Positions 9,495 to 17,195 of a stretch of 64,000 nucleotides of DNA are shown piece after piece. This DNA comes from Limnohabitans sp. MORI2 (GTDB lineage: Bacteria; Pseudomonadota; Gammaproteobacteria; Burkholderiales; Burkholderiaceae_C): contig NZ_AP027058.1 of NCBI RefSeq assembly GCF_027925025.1, forward strand, positions 744,001-808,000, written 5' to 3'. Numbering within the stretch: position 1 is the stretch's first letter; each line of letters opens with the position of its first letter. Both the position numbers and the translations under genes were made by a program. Under the pieces are notes generated by a model. That model did not search any database and was not told where the DNA came from. It saw nothing but the letters and a program-made list of their open reading frames with translations.

Positions 9495-10301
9495 TCAGTC
9501 TTTGCTGACTTTGGGTGCTTTGCCTTCCAAGAAAGCACGCACACGGGCTTTGGCTTCGGGTGCGGCTTGGGCAATTGACGACATGAGCGCTTCGGTCATG
9601 AAGCCATGGTCGGCAGGCTGCTCGGCAATGCGAGGCAGTGCGTGCATGAGCGCGTAGTTGGTGAGTGGGGCGTTGGTGGCAATGCGGGTGGCCAACTCAA
9701 TGGCTTTGGCCAACGATTCGCCAGCAGGTACGAGGTATTGCGCAAAGCCCAAGCGTTCGCCGTCTTGGGCGTTGTAGACGCGGCCGGTCATCATCATGTC
9801 GGTCATGCGGGCCACGCCAATGAGCTTGGGAATACGCACCGAACCACCGCCACCCACAAAGATGCCACGCGTGCCTTCGGGCAAGGCGTAGAAGGTGCTG
9901 TCGTCGGCCACGCGAATGTGCGAGGCAGAGGCCAATTCCAAACCGCCGCCTACCACCGCGCCATGCAAGGCTGCAATCACAGGCACACGACCAAACTGCA
10001 CGGCTTCGAGCGCGGCGTGCCAGCTGCGTGAGTGGTGCACGCCTTCACCGGCGTCACGTTCTTTGAGTTCGGACAAATCAAGACCTGCACAGAAGTGATC
10101 GCCTTCGCCATGCACCACCGCAGCGCGGGCTTCGGCGGGCAGGTTTTGAAAAATATCGCGTAGCGCTTCGATGAGTGTGTCGCTCAAAGCATTGCGTTTG
10201 GTGGGGCGGCACAAGCGCACCACGGCCACTGCGCCGTGCATCTCCAGTGAGACGCCATTGCTACGGGCACGTTCAATTGAGGGGTGAAAGGTGGTGGTCA
10301 T
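9495..10301 (-). CDS. enoyl-CoA hydratase/isomerase family protein (crotonase)
   Basis: This 268-residue crotonase-fold protein has the CoA-binding segment HFCAGLDLSEL, the oxyanion-hole loop HGAVVGGGLELA (about residues 112-123) and a Glu-containing loop LPEGTRGIF where hydratases carry a catalytic glutamate. It is the first gene of the long minus-strand operon. The likely step is hydration of an aryl-2-propenoyl-CoA to the 3-hydroxy thioester. It could instead be a hydratase-lyase that releases an aldehyde, but an SDR dehydrogenase, a thiolase and a thioesterase follow and no aldehyde dehydrogenase is adjacent. The function is assigned by family and context. Confidence 0.82.
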   Translation of the reverse strand: MTTTFHPSIERARSNGVSLEMHGAVAVVRLCRPTKRNALSDTLIEALRDIFQNLPAEARAAVVHGEGDHFCAGLDLSELKERDAGEGVHHSRSWHAALEAVQFGRVPVIAALHGAVVGGGLELASASHIRVADDSTFYALPEGTRGIFVGGGGSVRIPKLIGVARMTDMMMTGRVYNAQDGERLGFAQYLVPAGESLAKAIELATRIATNAPLTNYALMHALPRIAEQPADHGFMTEALMSSIAQAAPEAKARVRAFLEGKAPKVSKD

Positions 10302-10415
10302 GTCGATCTTTCCGGGTGGCAGTAAGGTTATTTTTTATAACGTTTATTTTGGCGGTCGACGTTGGCGAAGGAACATGGGACTTTCCCTAAATCTGAACTG
10401 CTCATAATCACAGCT
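10302..10415. promoter_or_regulatory. divergent promoter region with inverted repeat GTTAT-N5-ATAAC
   Basis: This 114 bp gap separates the hydroxycinnamate-type operon (start 10301, minus) from the amidohydrolase gene (start 10416, plus), so it should hold both promoters. A perfect inverted repeat, GTTAT-TTTTT-ATAAC, lies at 10327-10341, about 26 bp from the operon's first ATG. It is a plausible operator, but no dedicated regulator gene is adjacent and I cannot name one. Confidence 0.4.
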
Positions 10416-11279
10416 ATGAAACACCAAGACCTGATTGCGATTGACATCCACACCCACGCCGAAGTGAGCTGCTGGAACCCGTTTGACAACTACGGCGAGG
10501 AATATGACCGCGCCGCCGACAAGTTTTTTGGCAGCAACCGCCGCCCCACCATTGACGAGACCGTGGCCTATTACCGCGAGCGAAAAATTGGATTGGTGAT
10601 GTTCACCGTGGATAGCGAATCGCAGCTGGGCCGTCGCCGTATTCCTAACGAAGAAATTGCCAAGGCCGCGCGCGACAACAGCGACATGATGGTGGCCTTT
10701 GCCAGCATCGACCCACACAAGGGCAAGATGGGCGCACGCGAAGCCGAGCGGCTCATCACCGAAGAAGGCATCAAAGGTTTCAAGTTCCACCCCACGGTGC
10801 AGGGCTACCACCCTTACGACAAGATGGCATGGCCGATTTACGAAGTCATCAACCACTACAAACTGCCCGCCATTTTTCACACGGGCCACAGCGGCATTGG
10901 CAGTGGCATGCGTTGCGGTGGGGGCTTGCGTTTGGCCTACAGCAACCCCATGCACTTGGACGATGTGGCGATTGATTGGCCTGACATGCAAATCGTCATG
11001 GCCCACCCCAGCTTTCCTTGGCAAGACGAGGCACTGAGCGTGGCCACGCACAAACCCAATGTGTGGATTGACCTCTCAGGCTGGAGCCCCAAGTACTTTC
11101 CCAAACAACTCGTTCAATACGCCAACACGCTGTTGAAAGACCGTGTGCTGTTTGGCAGCGACTATCCGTTGATCACGCCCGAGCGTTGGATGAAAGACTT
11201 TGAGGTCGCAGGCTTTAAGCCTGAGGTGATGCCAGGCATTTTGAAAGACAACGCGGTACGGTTGTTAGGACTGGCGTGA
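10416..11279 (+). CDS. amidohydrolase-2 family protein (ACMSD-like TIM barrel)
   Basis: The start chosen is the ATG at 10416 (MKHQDLIAIDIHTHAE), giving 287 residues; the open frame extends upstream but without family-like sequence. The metal-binding His pair is H12 and H14 (HTH), further ligand-like residues occur in IFHTGHSG and the late Asp in FGSDYP. The family covers non-oxidative aromatic decarboxylases and related hydrolases or hydratases. Such genes are often found beside feruloyl-CoA synthase clusters, and this one is divergent from that operon across 114 bp. A role in processing an aromatic or lactone intermediate is inferred; the reaction is unknown. Its stop lies 1 bp from the convergent sensor kinase stop. 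Confidence 0.75.
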   Translation: MKHQDLIAIDIHTHAEVSCWNPFDNYGEEYDRAADKFFGSNRRPTIDETVAYYRERKIGLVMFTVDSESQLGRRRIPNEEIAKAARDNSDMMVAFASIDPHKGKMGAREAERLITEEGIKGFKFHPTVQGYHPYDKMAWPIYEVINHYKLPAIFHTGHSGIGSGMRCGGGLRLAYSNPMHLDDVAIDWPDMQIVMAHPSFPWQDEALSVATHKPNVWIDLSGWSPKYFPKQLVQYANTLLKDRVLFGSDYPLITPERWMKDFEVAGFKPEVMPGILKDNAVRLLGLA

Positions 11280-11280
11280 G

Positions 11281-13077
11281 CTAAGGCGAAGGCTGTTGCG
11301 TGATGGTCTTTTCGATGGCCTGCGCAATTTCGTGAAAACTGATGGGCTTATGCAAAACCTGCACATTCAATTTGGCAAATAAATTGATGTGTGTGGGCGA
11401 TGTGTCCGCTGTGACGATGATGGCCGGAATTTCTTCGTTGTAGCTCTCTCTGATTTTTTCAATCAGCACATCACCTGTTGTGTTGGTTAAACGGAAATCA
11501 CACAAGATGCAGTCAATCTGATCGATGGTTTCAAGCTGACTTTCAAGCTCTTCGGTGTGCTCGGAGAGCACCTGCACATGAGCCCCTTTGCTGGCGAGGG
11601 TGTGTCGGTAAGCCTCTACGATGACAGGGTTGTCCTCGATGACTGCAATCGATTTGCCAGAGAGACTGTGATGTGGGTGAAGGGCAGTGAACGTTGTCTT
11701 TGTGCGTGGCGTCTCTTGCGCATCTTGCGTGATCAAAAAAGGCGTGTTGACCACAAATCGAGCACCTTGACCAATTTCAGAAAACACGTGAATTTCTGCT
11801 CCTATCAAATCGCACAAACGTTTGACGATCGATAAGCCTAGTCCTAGTCCATCGTGCAAGGCGCGGGTTCGATCGGCGCGAAAGAATTGGCTAAAAATTT
11901 GTTGCTGATCGGCGGCGGCGATGCCACATCCTGTGTCTCGCACTTCGATACTTAAACAGTCGAGATGCGTGTCAAAGTGGATGTTGATTTCACCAGCCTC
12001 TGTGTATTGAATGGCGTTGGAGACCAAGTTGCTGAGGATTTGCTGCAATAGCAATTTGTCACCATGCACCACCCAATCGGGTGCATTGGTTTGAAAAACC
12101 AGTCCTTTGCTATGTGCCTTGGTTTCGACGAGATCTCGAATGGTGTAAGCAAGGTCCTCCAGTCGAAAGGGACGTTGGCTGACTTGCATCACATCCGCAT
12201 CAAGTTTGCTGATGTTGAGCAAAGAGTCAAACATGGCATTGAGTGTGGTGATGCTGTTTTTGATTTTTGTGAGCGACTTTTTTTCAAGCGGAGGTAAATT
12301 CTCTGGATTGAAAAGTTCCAGATAAACGTTCACAGCATGCATGGGCTGTCGCAAATCGTGGCTGGCAACAGCAATGAATTTTGATTTGGCGACGTTGGCT
12401 GCTATCGATTGGTCTCGCTCGGTGGCCAGTTCTTGATAGAGCCGCTCGTTACGAAAACGCAGTCTGACTGAGTTTTCAAAAATCTTTGAAAAATTTCTCG
12501 CAATGCTCAGCACCACAATGTAGAGCGATGCGAGGCCGACAGAAAATGGCCAAGGAAAAATATGGACTGACCACAAGACCGTACTGAGTGAGGGAATCAT
12601 GATGGGCAGTGTGAAGGCATAAAACGTAGTGGCGTTCACGCTGTAGGCAAACATGCTTGAGATCATGGCTGCCGTGGTCATGTACACATAGATCATGCGA
12701 TTGACCATTAGCAAATCGGGAGCCATCAAGATCCAACCCAGTCCCCAGCCCACGCCGACGATACCTACAGCCCACGTGACGATGTTTAAATTACGTTTCG
12801 GGTCTTGAATTTTTTCGGCTTCATGCTCAATCCTGAAAATCATCCATGTTCGAATCATGACCATGATGAACATATAGCCTAACCAGAGTTCTAAGTGCGA
12901 GGGCTGAACCTCATCTTTGAACATTGGAATGCAAAGCATGGGTGCCAAGATATTGGCTGTTGTGGCAGAGCGTGCTGCCTTGGTGATGTGCGCTGATTTT
13001 TCTCTGAGTAAGTAGAAGTTGTTGACTTCGTCTTCTAGGAAAAGATCACGAGACTTGGTCTCAGATGGTTGATTCAC
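11281..13077 (-). CDS. hybrid sensor histidine kinase with C-terminal receiver domain
   Basis: The 598 residues start from a GTG at 13077 with AAGG just upstream. Residues about 45-205 hold five or six hydrophobic helices with no large periplasmic domain, so it probably senses a membrane or cytoplasmic signal. The H-box is SHDLRQPMHAV with His240; the N-box is SNLVSNAIQY; the G-boxes are DTGCGI and DGLGLGLSI. A receiver domain follows from about residue 475 with phospho-accepting Asp527 in CDFRL and the conserved Lys in LHKPIS. The NarL-type regulator at 13120-13731 is 42 bp upstream and likely its partner. The signal is unknown. Confidence 0.85.
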   Translation of the reverse strand: MNQPSETKSRDLFLEDEVNNFYLLREKSAHITKAARSATTANILAPMLCIPMFKDEVQPSHLELWLGYMFIMVMIRTWMIFRIEHEAEKIQDPKRNLNIVTWAVGIVGVGWGLGWILMAPDLLMVNRMIYVYMTTAAMISSMFAYSVNATTFYAFTLPIMIPSLSTVLWSVHIFPWPFSVGLASLYIVVLSIARNFSKIFENSVRLRFRNERLYQELATERDQSIAANVAKSKFIAVASHDLRQPMHAVNVYLELFNPENLPPLEKKSLTKIKNSITTLNAMFDSLLNISKLDADVMQVSQRPFRLEDLAYTIRDLVETKAHSKGLVFQTNAPDWVVHGDKLLLQQILSNLVSNAIQYTEAGEINIHFDTHLDCLSIEVRDTGCGIAAADQQQIFSQFFRADRTRALHDGLGLGLSIVKRLCDLIGAEIHVFSEIGQGARFVVNTPFLITQDAQETPRTKTTFTALHPHHSLSGKSIAVIEDNPVIVEAYRHTLASKGAHVQVLSEHTEELESQLETIDQIDCILCDFRLTNTTGDVLIEKIRESYNEEIPAIIVTADTSPTHINLFAKLNVQVLHKPISFHEIAQAIEKTITQQPSP

Positions 13078-13119
13078 TGCCTTGATCCTGTGAAATGGCC
13101 TGTGCTGTGGGCTTGTCCA

Positions 13120-13731
13120 TCAGGGCAAGAGTTTGTGCTTTTGCCCCCTCAGTACAGCTTGCGTTCGATTGAATACGCGAAGCTCTCTGAAGATTTGATT
13201 GATGTGAATCTTCACGGTTTGTTCGCTGATGTCGAGTTGATCCGCAATGATTTTGTTAGGGTGTCCTTGCGCGATCAAATTTAAAACTTCGAGTTGACGC
13301 TGGGTCAATCGAAACTCTTTGGGTTCGCTTGCTTCTGCTGCCCTGGGCTCAGGTGTTGCCAAGTTCATGAGAGGTCGGAGTTTGCGAATCATGAAATCGG
13401 CAGTGCCGTTTTTAGATAGAAACATAGAGGCACCCGCTGACACGGTTTTAGGCTCCCAGCTATGTTCATCGAGGCCTGAAATAGCCACCACTTGTTCTAC
13501 ATTGTCTAGCTCTTTGAATACCTTGATGCCAGCTAAGCCGCTCAGGCCTGGCATGAGGATGTCAAGCAAGATGATCCATTGTTTGTTGGATGAATTGATC
13601 AAATCCAAGCCTTCTTGCACGCTGCTCGCGCTCGCGACATGGACGCCAGCAGGGATAAATTCAGACGCCAATTTTTCGCTCAGTGCATCTCGATACACAG
13701 GATGGTCATCGATGATGAGAAGTGATTTCAT
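13120..13731 (-). CDS. NarL/LuxR-family response regulator
   Basis: This 203-residue protein has a receiver domain (acidic pair D8, D9; phospho-accepting Asp57 in LLDILMPG) and a LuxR-type helix-turn-helix at about residues 140-198 (LTQRQLEVLNLIAQG, then SEQTVKIHINQIF). It is transcribed just before the hybrid kinase gene, so the two form a likely phosphorelay. The receiver domain ends with a Lys-like position in FLSKNGT. Targets are unknown; the nearby aromatic operons and the MDR oxidoreductase upstream are candidates. The start ATG at 13731 has no strong ribosome site. Confidence 0.85.
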   Translation of the reverse strand: MKSLLIIDDHPVYRDALSEKLASEFIPAGVHVASASSVQEGLDLINSSNKQWIILLDILMPGLSGLAGIKVFKELDNVEQVVAISGLDEHSWEPKTVSAGASMFLSKNGTADFMIRKLRPLMNLATPEPRAAEASEPKEFRLTQRQLEVLNLIAQGHPNKIIADQLDISEQTVKIHINQIFRELRVFNRTQAVLRGQKHKLLP

Positions 13732-13784
13732 TGGGCTTGCTTATCCGTATTTCTCTTGCATGCTACTGAGTTGGTACACCTCTC

Positions 13785-13803
13785 ACAACTAAACTTTAGT
13801 TGT
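13785..13803. repeat. 19 bp perfect palindrome overlapping a stop codon
   Basis: ACAACTAAA-C-TTTAGTTGT reads the same on both strands and spans the TAA stop of the MDR oxidoreductase (13796-13798). It lies 54 bp upstream of the NarL-type regulator ATG. There is no T-run, so it is more like an operator than a terminator. Which protein binds it is unknown. Confidence 0.5.
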
Positions 13804-14854
13804 AGATGATCGGGTTCATCTCTTCAGCGGTCAAATCCAAAGCCAGTTTGCCAAACTGCTCGGCGCGCGACATCACATCCAAAGCGGTGTGCACTTGGTC
13901 CATGGGGTAGATGTGGTCAATCACGGGGCGAATGTGGTGTTGCTCGCAAAAGGCCAAGAGGTCTTTGAACTCTTGCAAGTTGCCCAAGGTCGATCCCAAG
14001 ATTTGCAGCTGGCGAATGAAGATGCGGCGCAAGTCAGCAGGCGGTTGGTCGCCACTGGTGGCACCGCAAGTGACCAAGCGACCCCCGCGCACCAATGACT
14101 TCATGGCATCGCCCCACACGGCTTCGCCCACGTTTTCAATCACCACATCCACACCGCGTTTGCCGGTGAAGGCCATGACGCTTTTCACCACATCGTCAGC
14201 GGGTGTATGAATGCCAAGGTCAGCACCCAGGGCTTGGGCGCGTTCGAGCTTGTGCGCATGGCGTGAGGTGACGATGACTTTGGCACCCAAGGCCTTGGCG
14301 ATTTGCAAGGCCGCCACCGACACACCGCCGCCGATGCCAAACACCAACACGGTTTGCCCCGCTTTGACTTGACCTTGTGTGACCACCATGCGCCATGCGG
14401 TGAGGTGGGTCACAGCGAGGGCCGCTGCCTCAAACGGCGTGAGGTAGCTGGGCGCAGGCAGCACGTTGTCCGCGGGCACCACCACGTATTCGGACCACGC
14501 GCCATCTCGGTGTTCGCCCACCAGCGCGATGCGGGTGCACAGCACGTCGTCGCCGCGCTGACAAAACTCGCAGTGCCCGCAGCTGATGCCGGGATGAATC
14601 ACCACGGCATCGCCCACCTGTACATGGGCATGGTCGTCGCAGGCCGCCACATGGCCAAAGCCTTCAATGCCCATGGTTTGGGGCAGCGCGTGGGTAATGC
14701 CTGCGCCGCTGTTGCGCATGTAGAGGTCAACTTGGTTCAAGGTGCTGGCGCGCATGCGAATCAGCACTTCGCCCGGGCGACGCTCGGGTGCGGGGCGTGC
14801 GCCAATTTGCACGACCTCGTTGCCGCCGTGACCGTTGAGATAAATGGCTTTCAT
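13796..14854 (-). CDS. MDR-family zinc-binding oxidoreductase
   Basis: The start chosen is the ATG at 14854 (MKAIYLNGHGGNEVVQIG), giving 352 residues; ATGs at 14881 and 14923 are possible but give non-family N-terminal residues. It has the GroES-like domain, the four structural-zinc cysteines in CGHCEFCQRGDDVLC and the nucleotide motif GIGGGVSVAALQIAKALGA. The usual catalytic-zinc Cys appears absent at the VDLYMRN position, so it may act like the quinone-oxidoreductase branch while retaining the structural zinc. The substrate is unknown. It is divergent from the OmpR-type operon across 163 bp. Confidence 0.78.
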   Translation of the reverse strand: MKAIYLNGHGGNEVVQIGARPAPERRPGEVLIRMRASTLNQVDLYMRNSGAGITHALPQTMGIEGFGHVAACDDHAHVQVGDAVVIHPGISCGHCEFCQRGDDVLCTRIALVGEHRDGAWSEYVVVPADNVLPAPSYLTPFEAAALAVTHLTAWRMVVTQGQVKAGQTVLVFGIGGGVSVAALQIAKALGAKVIVTSRHAHKLERAQALGADLGIHTPADDVVKSVMAFTGKRGVDVVIENVGEAVWGDAMKSLVRGGRLVTCGATSGDQPPADLRRIFIRQLQILGSTLGNLQEFKDLLAFCEQHHIRPVIDHIYPMDQVHTALDVMSRAEQFGKLALDLTAEEMNPIIYN

Positions 14855-14956
14855 GGGGTATCTTTCTTGTACGGATGTCATTTTGGCTGCATCGAACATG
14901 GGCGATGTCAGCTGATGTTGCACTTTATATCTAGTTCTAAAGAATTCGTTTCAATG

Positions 14957-14972
14957 ATGACGTTTTTGTCAT
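14957..14972. promoter_or_regulatory. putative operator ATGAC-N6-GTCAT upstream of OmpR-type regulator
   Basis: A perfect inverted repeat ATGAC-GTTTTT-GTCAT, followed by GT, lies 45 bp before the response-regulator ATG at 15018. The same arms, the same 6-base spacer length and the same following GT recur at 17110-17125 before the TerB-like repeat protein gene. The shared motif suggests control by one regulator, most simply the OmpR-type protein encoded here. Confidence 0.55.
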
Positions 14973-15017
14973 GTGATGAGTTTGGCGATCCGTGAATGAA
15001 CGTATGAGAATCGTGGC

Positions 15018-15725
15018 ATGGAACCATTGGCTGATCGAGTGCGTGTACTGCTCATCGAGGATGAGCTCAAGATTGCAGAGTTCGTGATTGCAGGGCTGAG
15101 CAAAGCGAACTTTGAGGTGAAACATTGCGATGACGGGGAGTCTGGACTTCGCGCTTTTGAAGCCGCAAGCTACGACATCGTGGTGCTCGATGTGATGCTG
15201 CCCAAACTCAACGGTTTGGAGGTGTTGCAAAAAATACGTCAAGCCAATACCGATGTGGGCGTGCTCATGCTCAGTGCCAAGTCAGAATTGGTCGATCGTT
15301 TAAATGGGTTTGAATTGGGCGCAGACGATTACTTGCCCAAACCTTTTTATGTCGAAGAATTGGTGGCTCGGATCAAGGCCCTGTTGCACCGCAAACACCC
15401 AGAGTCTGTGAGTCAAATTGTTTGCAAAGATTTGGTGCTGAATCTGGCCGACCGAACAGCGCACTGGGGTGATGTCAGTGCTGTGTTGAGCCAGCGCGAA
15501 TTTAGCTTGTTGGGATATCTGATGCGCTCACCTGGTCATATCTATTCGCGTCAACAAATTCTTAAATACGTGTGGGGCTTGGACTTTGACCCGGAGACCA
15601 ATGTGGTGGATGTGTGTGTGGGGCGCATCAAACGCAAGCTGGTTCGAAGCCATGGCAAAAAAGAATCGCCGATTGAGTCGGTGCGTGGTGTGGGGTACCG
15701 TCTTAGAACTGAGGCCCTGCAATGA
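15018..15725 (+). CDS. OmpR/PhoB-family response regulator
   Basis: This 235-residue protein has a receiver domain with acidic residues E14, D15 and phospho-accepting Asp58 in VLDVMLP, a Lys in DYLPKPF, and a winged-helix C-terminal DNA-binding domain ending in ESVRGVGYRL. Its stop codon overlaps the kinase start by the ATGA arrangement at 15722, so the pair is translationally coupled. An inverted repeat lies upstream (14957-14972), which could be an autoregulatory site. It resembles QseB/TctD-like regulators, but the specific regulon is unknown. Confidence 0.87.
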   Translation: MEPLADRVRVLLIEDELKIAEFVIAGLSKANFEVKHCDDGESGLRAFEAASYDIVVLDVMLPKLNGLEVLQKIRQANTDVGVLMLSAKSELVDRLNGFELGADDYLPKPFYVEELVARIKALLHRKHPESVSQIVCKDLVLNLADRTAHWGDVSAVLSQREFSLLGYLMRSPGHIYSRQQILKYVWGLDFDPETNVVDVCVGRIKRKLVRSHGKKESPIESVRGVGYRLRTEALQ

Positions 15726-17104
15726 AAAAATCGTTTCGCCTATATCTGTTCATTCAAATCATTGTTGCCACTGCGCTCATCATCGTGGCCAATCGTTATG
15801 TCGCCCAATATTTTTTGGGCGATCAAATGGAAGCTCGCGCACATCAAGAAATGGCCCGTGTGGCCAAGAATTGCAGCACCAGTTTGCAAAACGAACACCA
15901 ATGGCGAGACTGTGCGAGAGGTCCCGACATAGGGCAAGTTTTATCGCCCTTGGTTGATTTTTTTGAGCTCTGTTCGCCGCGCCTCAATACCGATGCGGTT
16001 GCTTGCAATGTGGTGAAAGGGTTGCCAATCACATGGCAACCCTTCAAGTCGATCGATGATTCGATGGTGAGAGGCTCTGTGGTGATCAATCGCACCACTT
16101 GGTTTGTCATGAAAGATGCAGCGAATCCTGCGTCACCCGTGGTGATGCTCGCAGATGCTGATCTGGGGCTTTATCTGCAGAGGTTGTGGGAGTTGCGTGA
16201 TCGTAACTTGATTTATGTATTGCCTACGATCGTGTTGCTGTTGTTCGTGTTGACGGCGTACATGGTCTATGTGGTGATGCGCCCCATTCGCCTCATGGAA
16301 GAAACTTTATCGACGCTGGATTTCAAAAATATCCATGAAAAGACAGAGATTCAAACACCGTATGTTGAGTTTCAAAAACTCGCCAAGGTTTACCGCGATT
16401 TGCTCAAGCGCTTGGATGCGAGTTATGAGAACGCCAAACGATTTGCATCAGATGCTGCACATGAGTTGCGAACCCCATTGAGCATTTTGCGTGGCAATGT
16501 AGAACGCTTGATTCCAGAAATGCCCAATGGGTCTTCTCATCAGATGTATCTCCAAAATTTGGGCGATGAGGTGGATCGTCTGATCTTGATCACGGAAAAG
16601 CTATTGATGTTGTCCCGAGCTGATAGCAACAGTTTGACGCTGGATATTGAGCAAGTTGACCTAAGTGGCTTGTTGAATGATTTGATTGAAGATGCAGAAT
16701 CTTTTTACACACACATCAAGTTCATCAAGGATATTCAAGAAGGTGTTGTATGGCCCTGTGACCGCTCGTTGATCGAGCAACTCATCAACAACCTTTATTC
16801 CAACGCCATCAAATACAACTTCAGTCACAGCGGATGGATTGAGTTCAGGTTAAGCGCGACAGCCCAAGAGGTGAAGTTGGTTGTGATGAATTCGAGCTCT
16901 GACATCTCAGCCAATCTTTCTGAAAAAGCATTTGAGCGTTTTTACAGAGGGGATGCTTCGCGTACGCGTCGTTCTGTCGATGGATTGGGTTTGGGCTTGA
17001 GCATCTGCAGAGAAATCGTGCATGCGCATGGCGGGCTCATTACATTGGAAACCCCATCTCCTTACGTCGTGTCATTAGTAGTGTCGTTGCCTACTAATTT
17101 ATAA
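15722..17104 (+). CDS. sensor histidine kinase of OmpR-type pair
   Basis: This 460-residue kinase has two membrane helices, about residues 6-28 and 163-187, flanking a periplasmic domain of roughly 135 residues. That domain has four cysteines (around residues 50, 64, 84 and 95), which could form disulfides. A HAMP-like linker follows, then the H-box FASDAAHELRTPL with His247, the N-box INNLYSNAIKYN and the G-box DGLGLGLSIC. It partners the regulator overlapping it by 4 bp. The periplasmic domain is not one I recognise, so the signal is unknown. The downstream gene begins 91 bp later with its own copy of the inverted repeat. Confidence 0.85.
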   Translation: MKKSFRLYLFIQIIVATALIIVANRYVAQYFLGDQMEARAHQEMARVAKNCSTSLQNEHQWRDCARGPDIGQVLSPLVDFFELCSPRLNTDAVACNVVKGLPITWQPFKSIDDSMVRGSVVINRTTWFVMKDAANPASPVVMLADADLGLYLQRLWELRDRNLIYVLPTIVLLLFVLTAYMVYVVMRPIRLMEETLSTLDFKNIHEKTEIQTPYVEFQKLAKVYRDLLKRLDASYENAKRFASDAAHELRTPLSILRGNVERLIPEMPNGSSHQMYLQNLGDEVDRLILITEKLLMLSRADSNSLTLDIEQVDLSGLLNDLIEDAESFYTHIKFIKDIQEGVVWPCDRSLIEQLINNLYSNAIKYNFSHSGWIEFRLSATAQEVKLVVMNSSSDISANLSEKAFERFYRGDASRTRRSVDGLGLGLSICREIVHAHGGLITLETPSPYVVSLVVSLPTNL

Positions 17105-17109
17105 AATCG

Positions 17110-17125
17110 ATGACAAATACGTCAT
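17110..17125. promoter_or_regulatory. putative operator ATGAC-N6-GTCAT upstream of TerB-like repeat gene
   Basis: This is a perfect inverted repeat ATGAC-AAATAC-GTCAT followed by GT, 70 bp before the ATG at 17196. It matches the site at 14957-14972 in arms, spacing and following dinucleotide. It begins 6 bp after the kinase stop codon. Confidence 0.55.
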
Positions 17126-17195
17126 GTATACCAGCTTGCAGCTGAAATAACAGAACTGTCACCCAAGAAAAGTCTGCGGTTCATTACCGTTAGGC

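Noticed and set aside
9495-10301. Feruloyl-CoA hydratase-lyase (vanillin-forming)
   Set aside because: The operon continues with a dehydrogenase, thiolase and thioesterase, and no vanillin dehydrogenase gene is seen. A plain hydratase fits better, though the family overlap cannot exclude a lyase.
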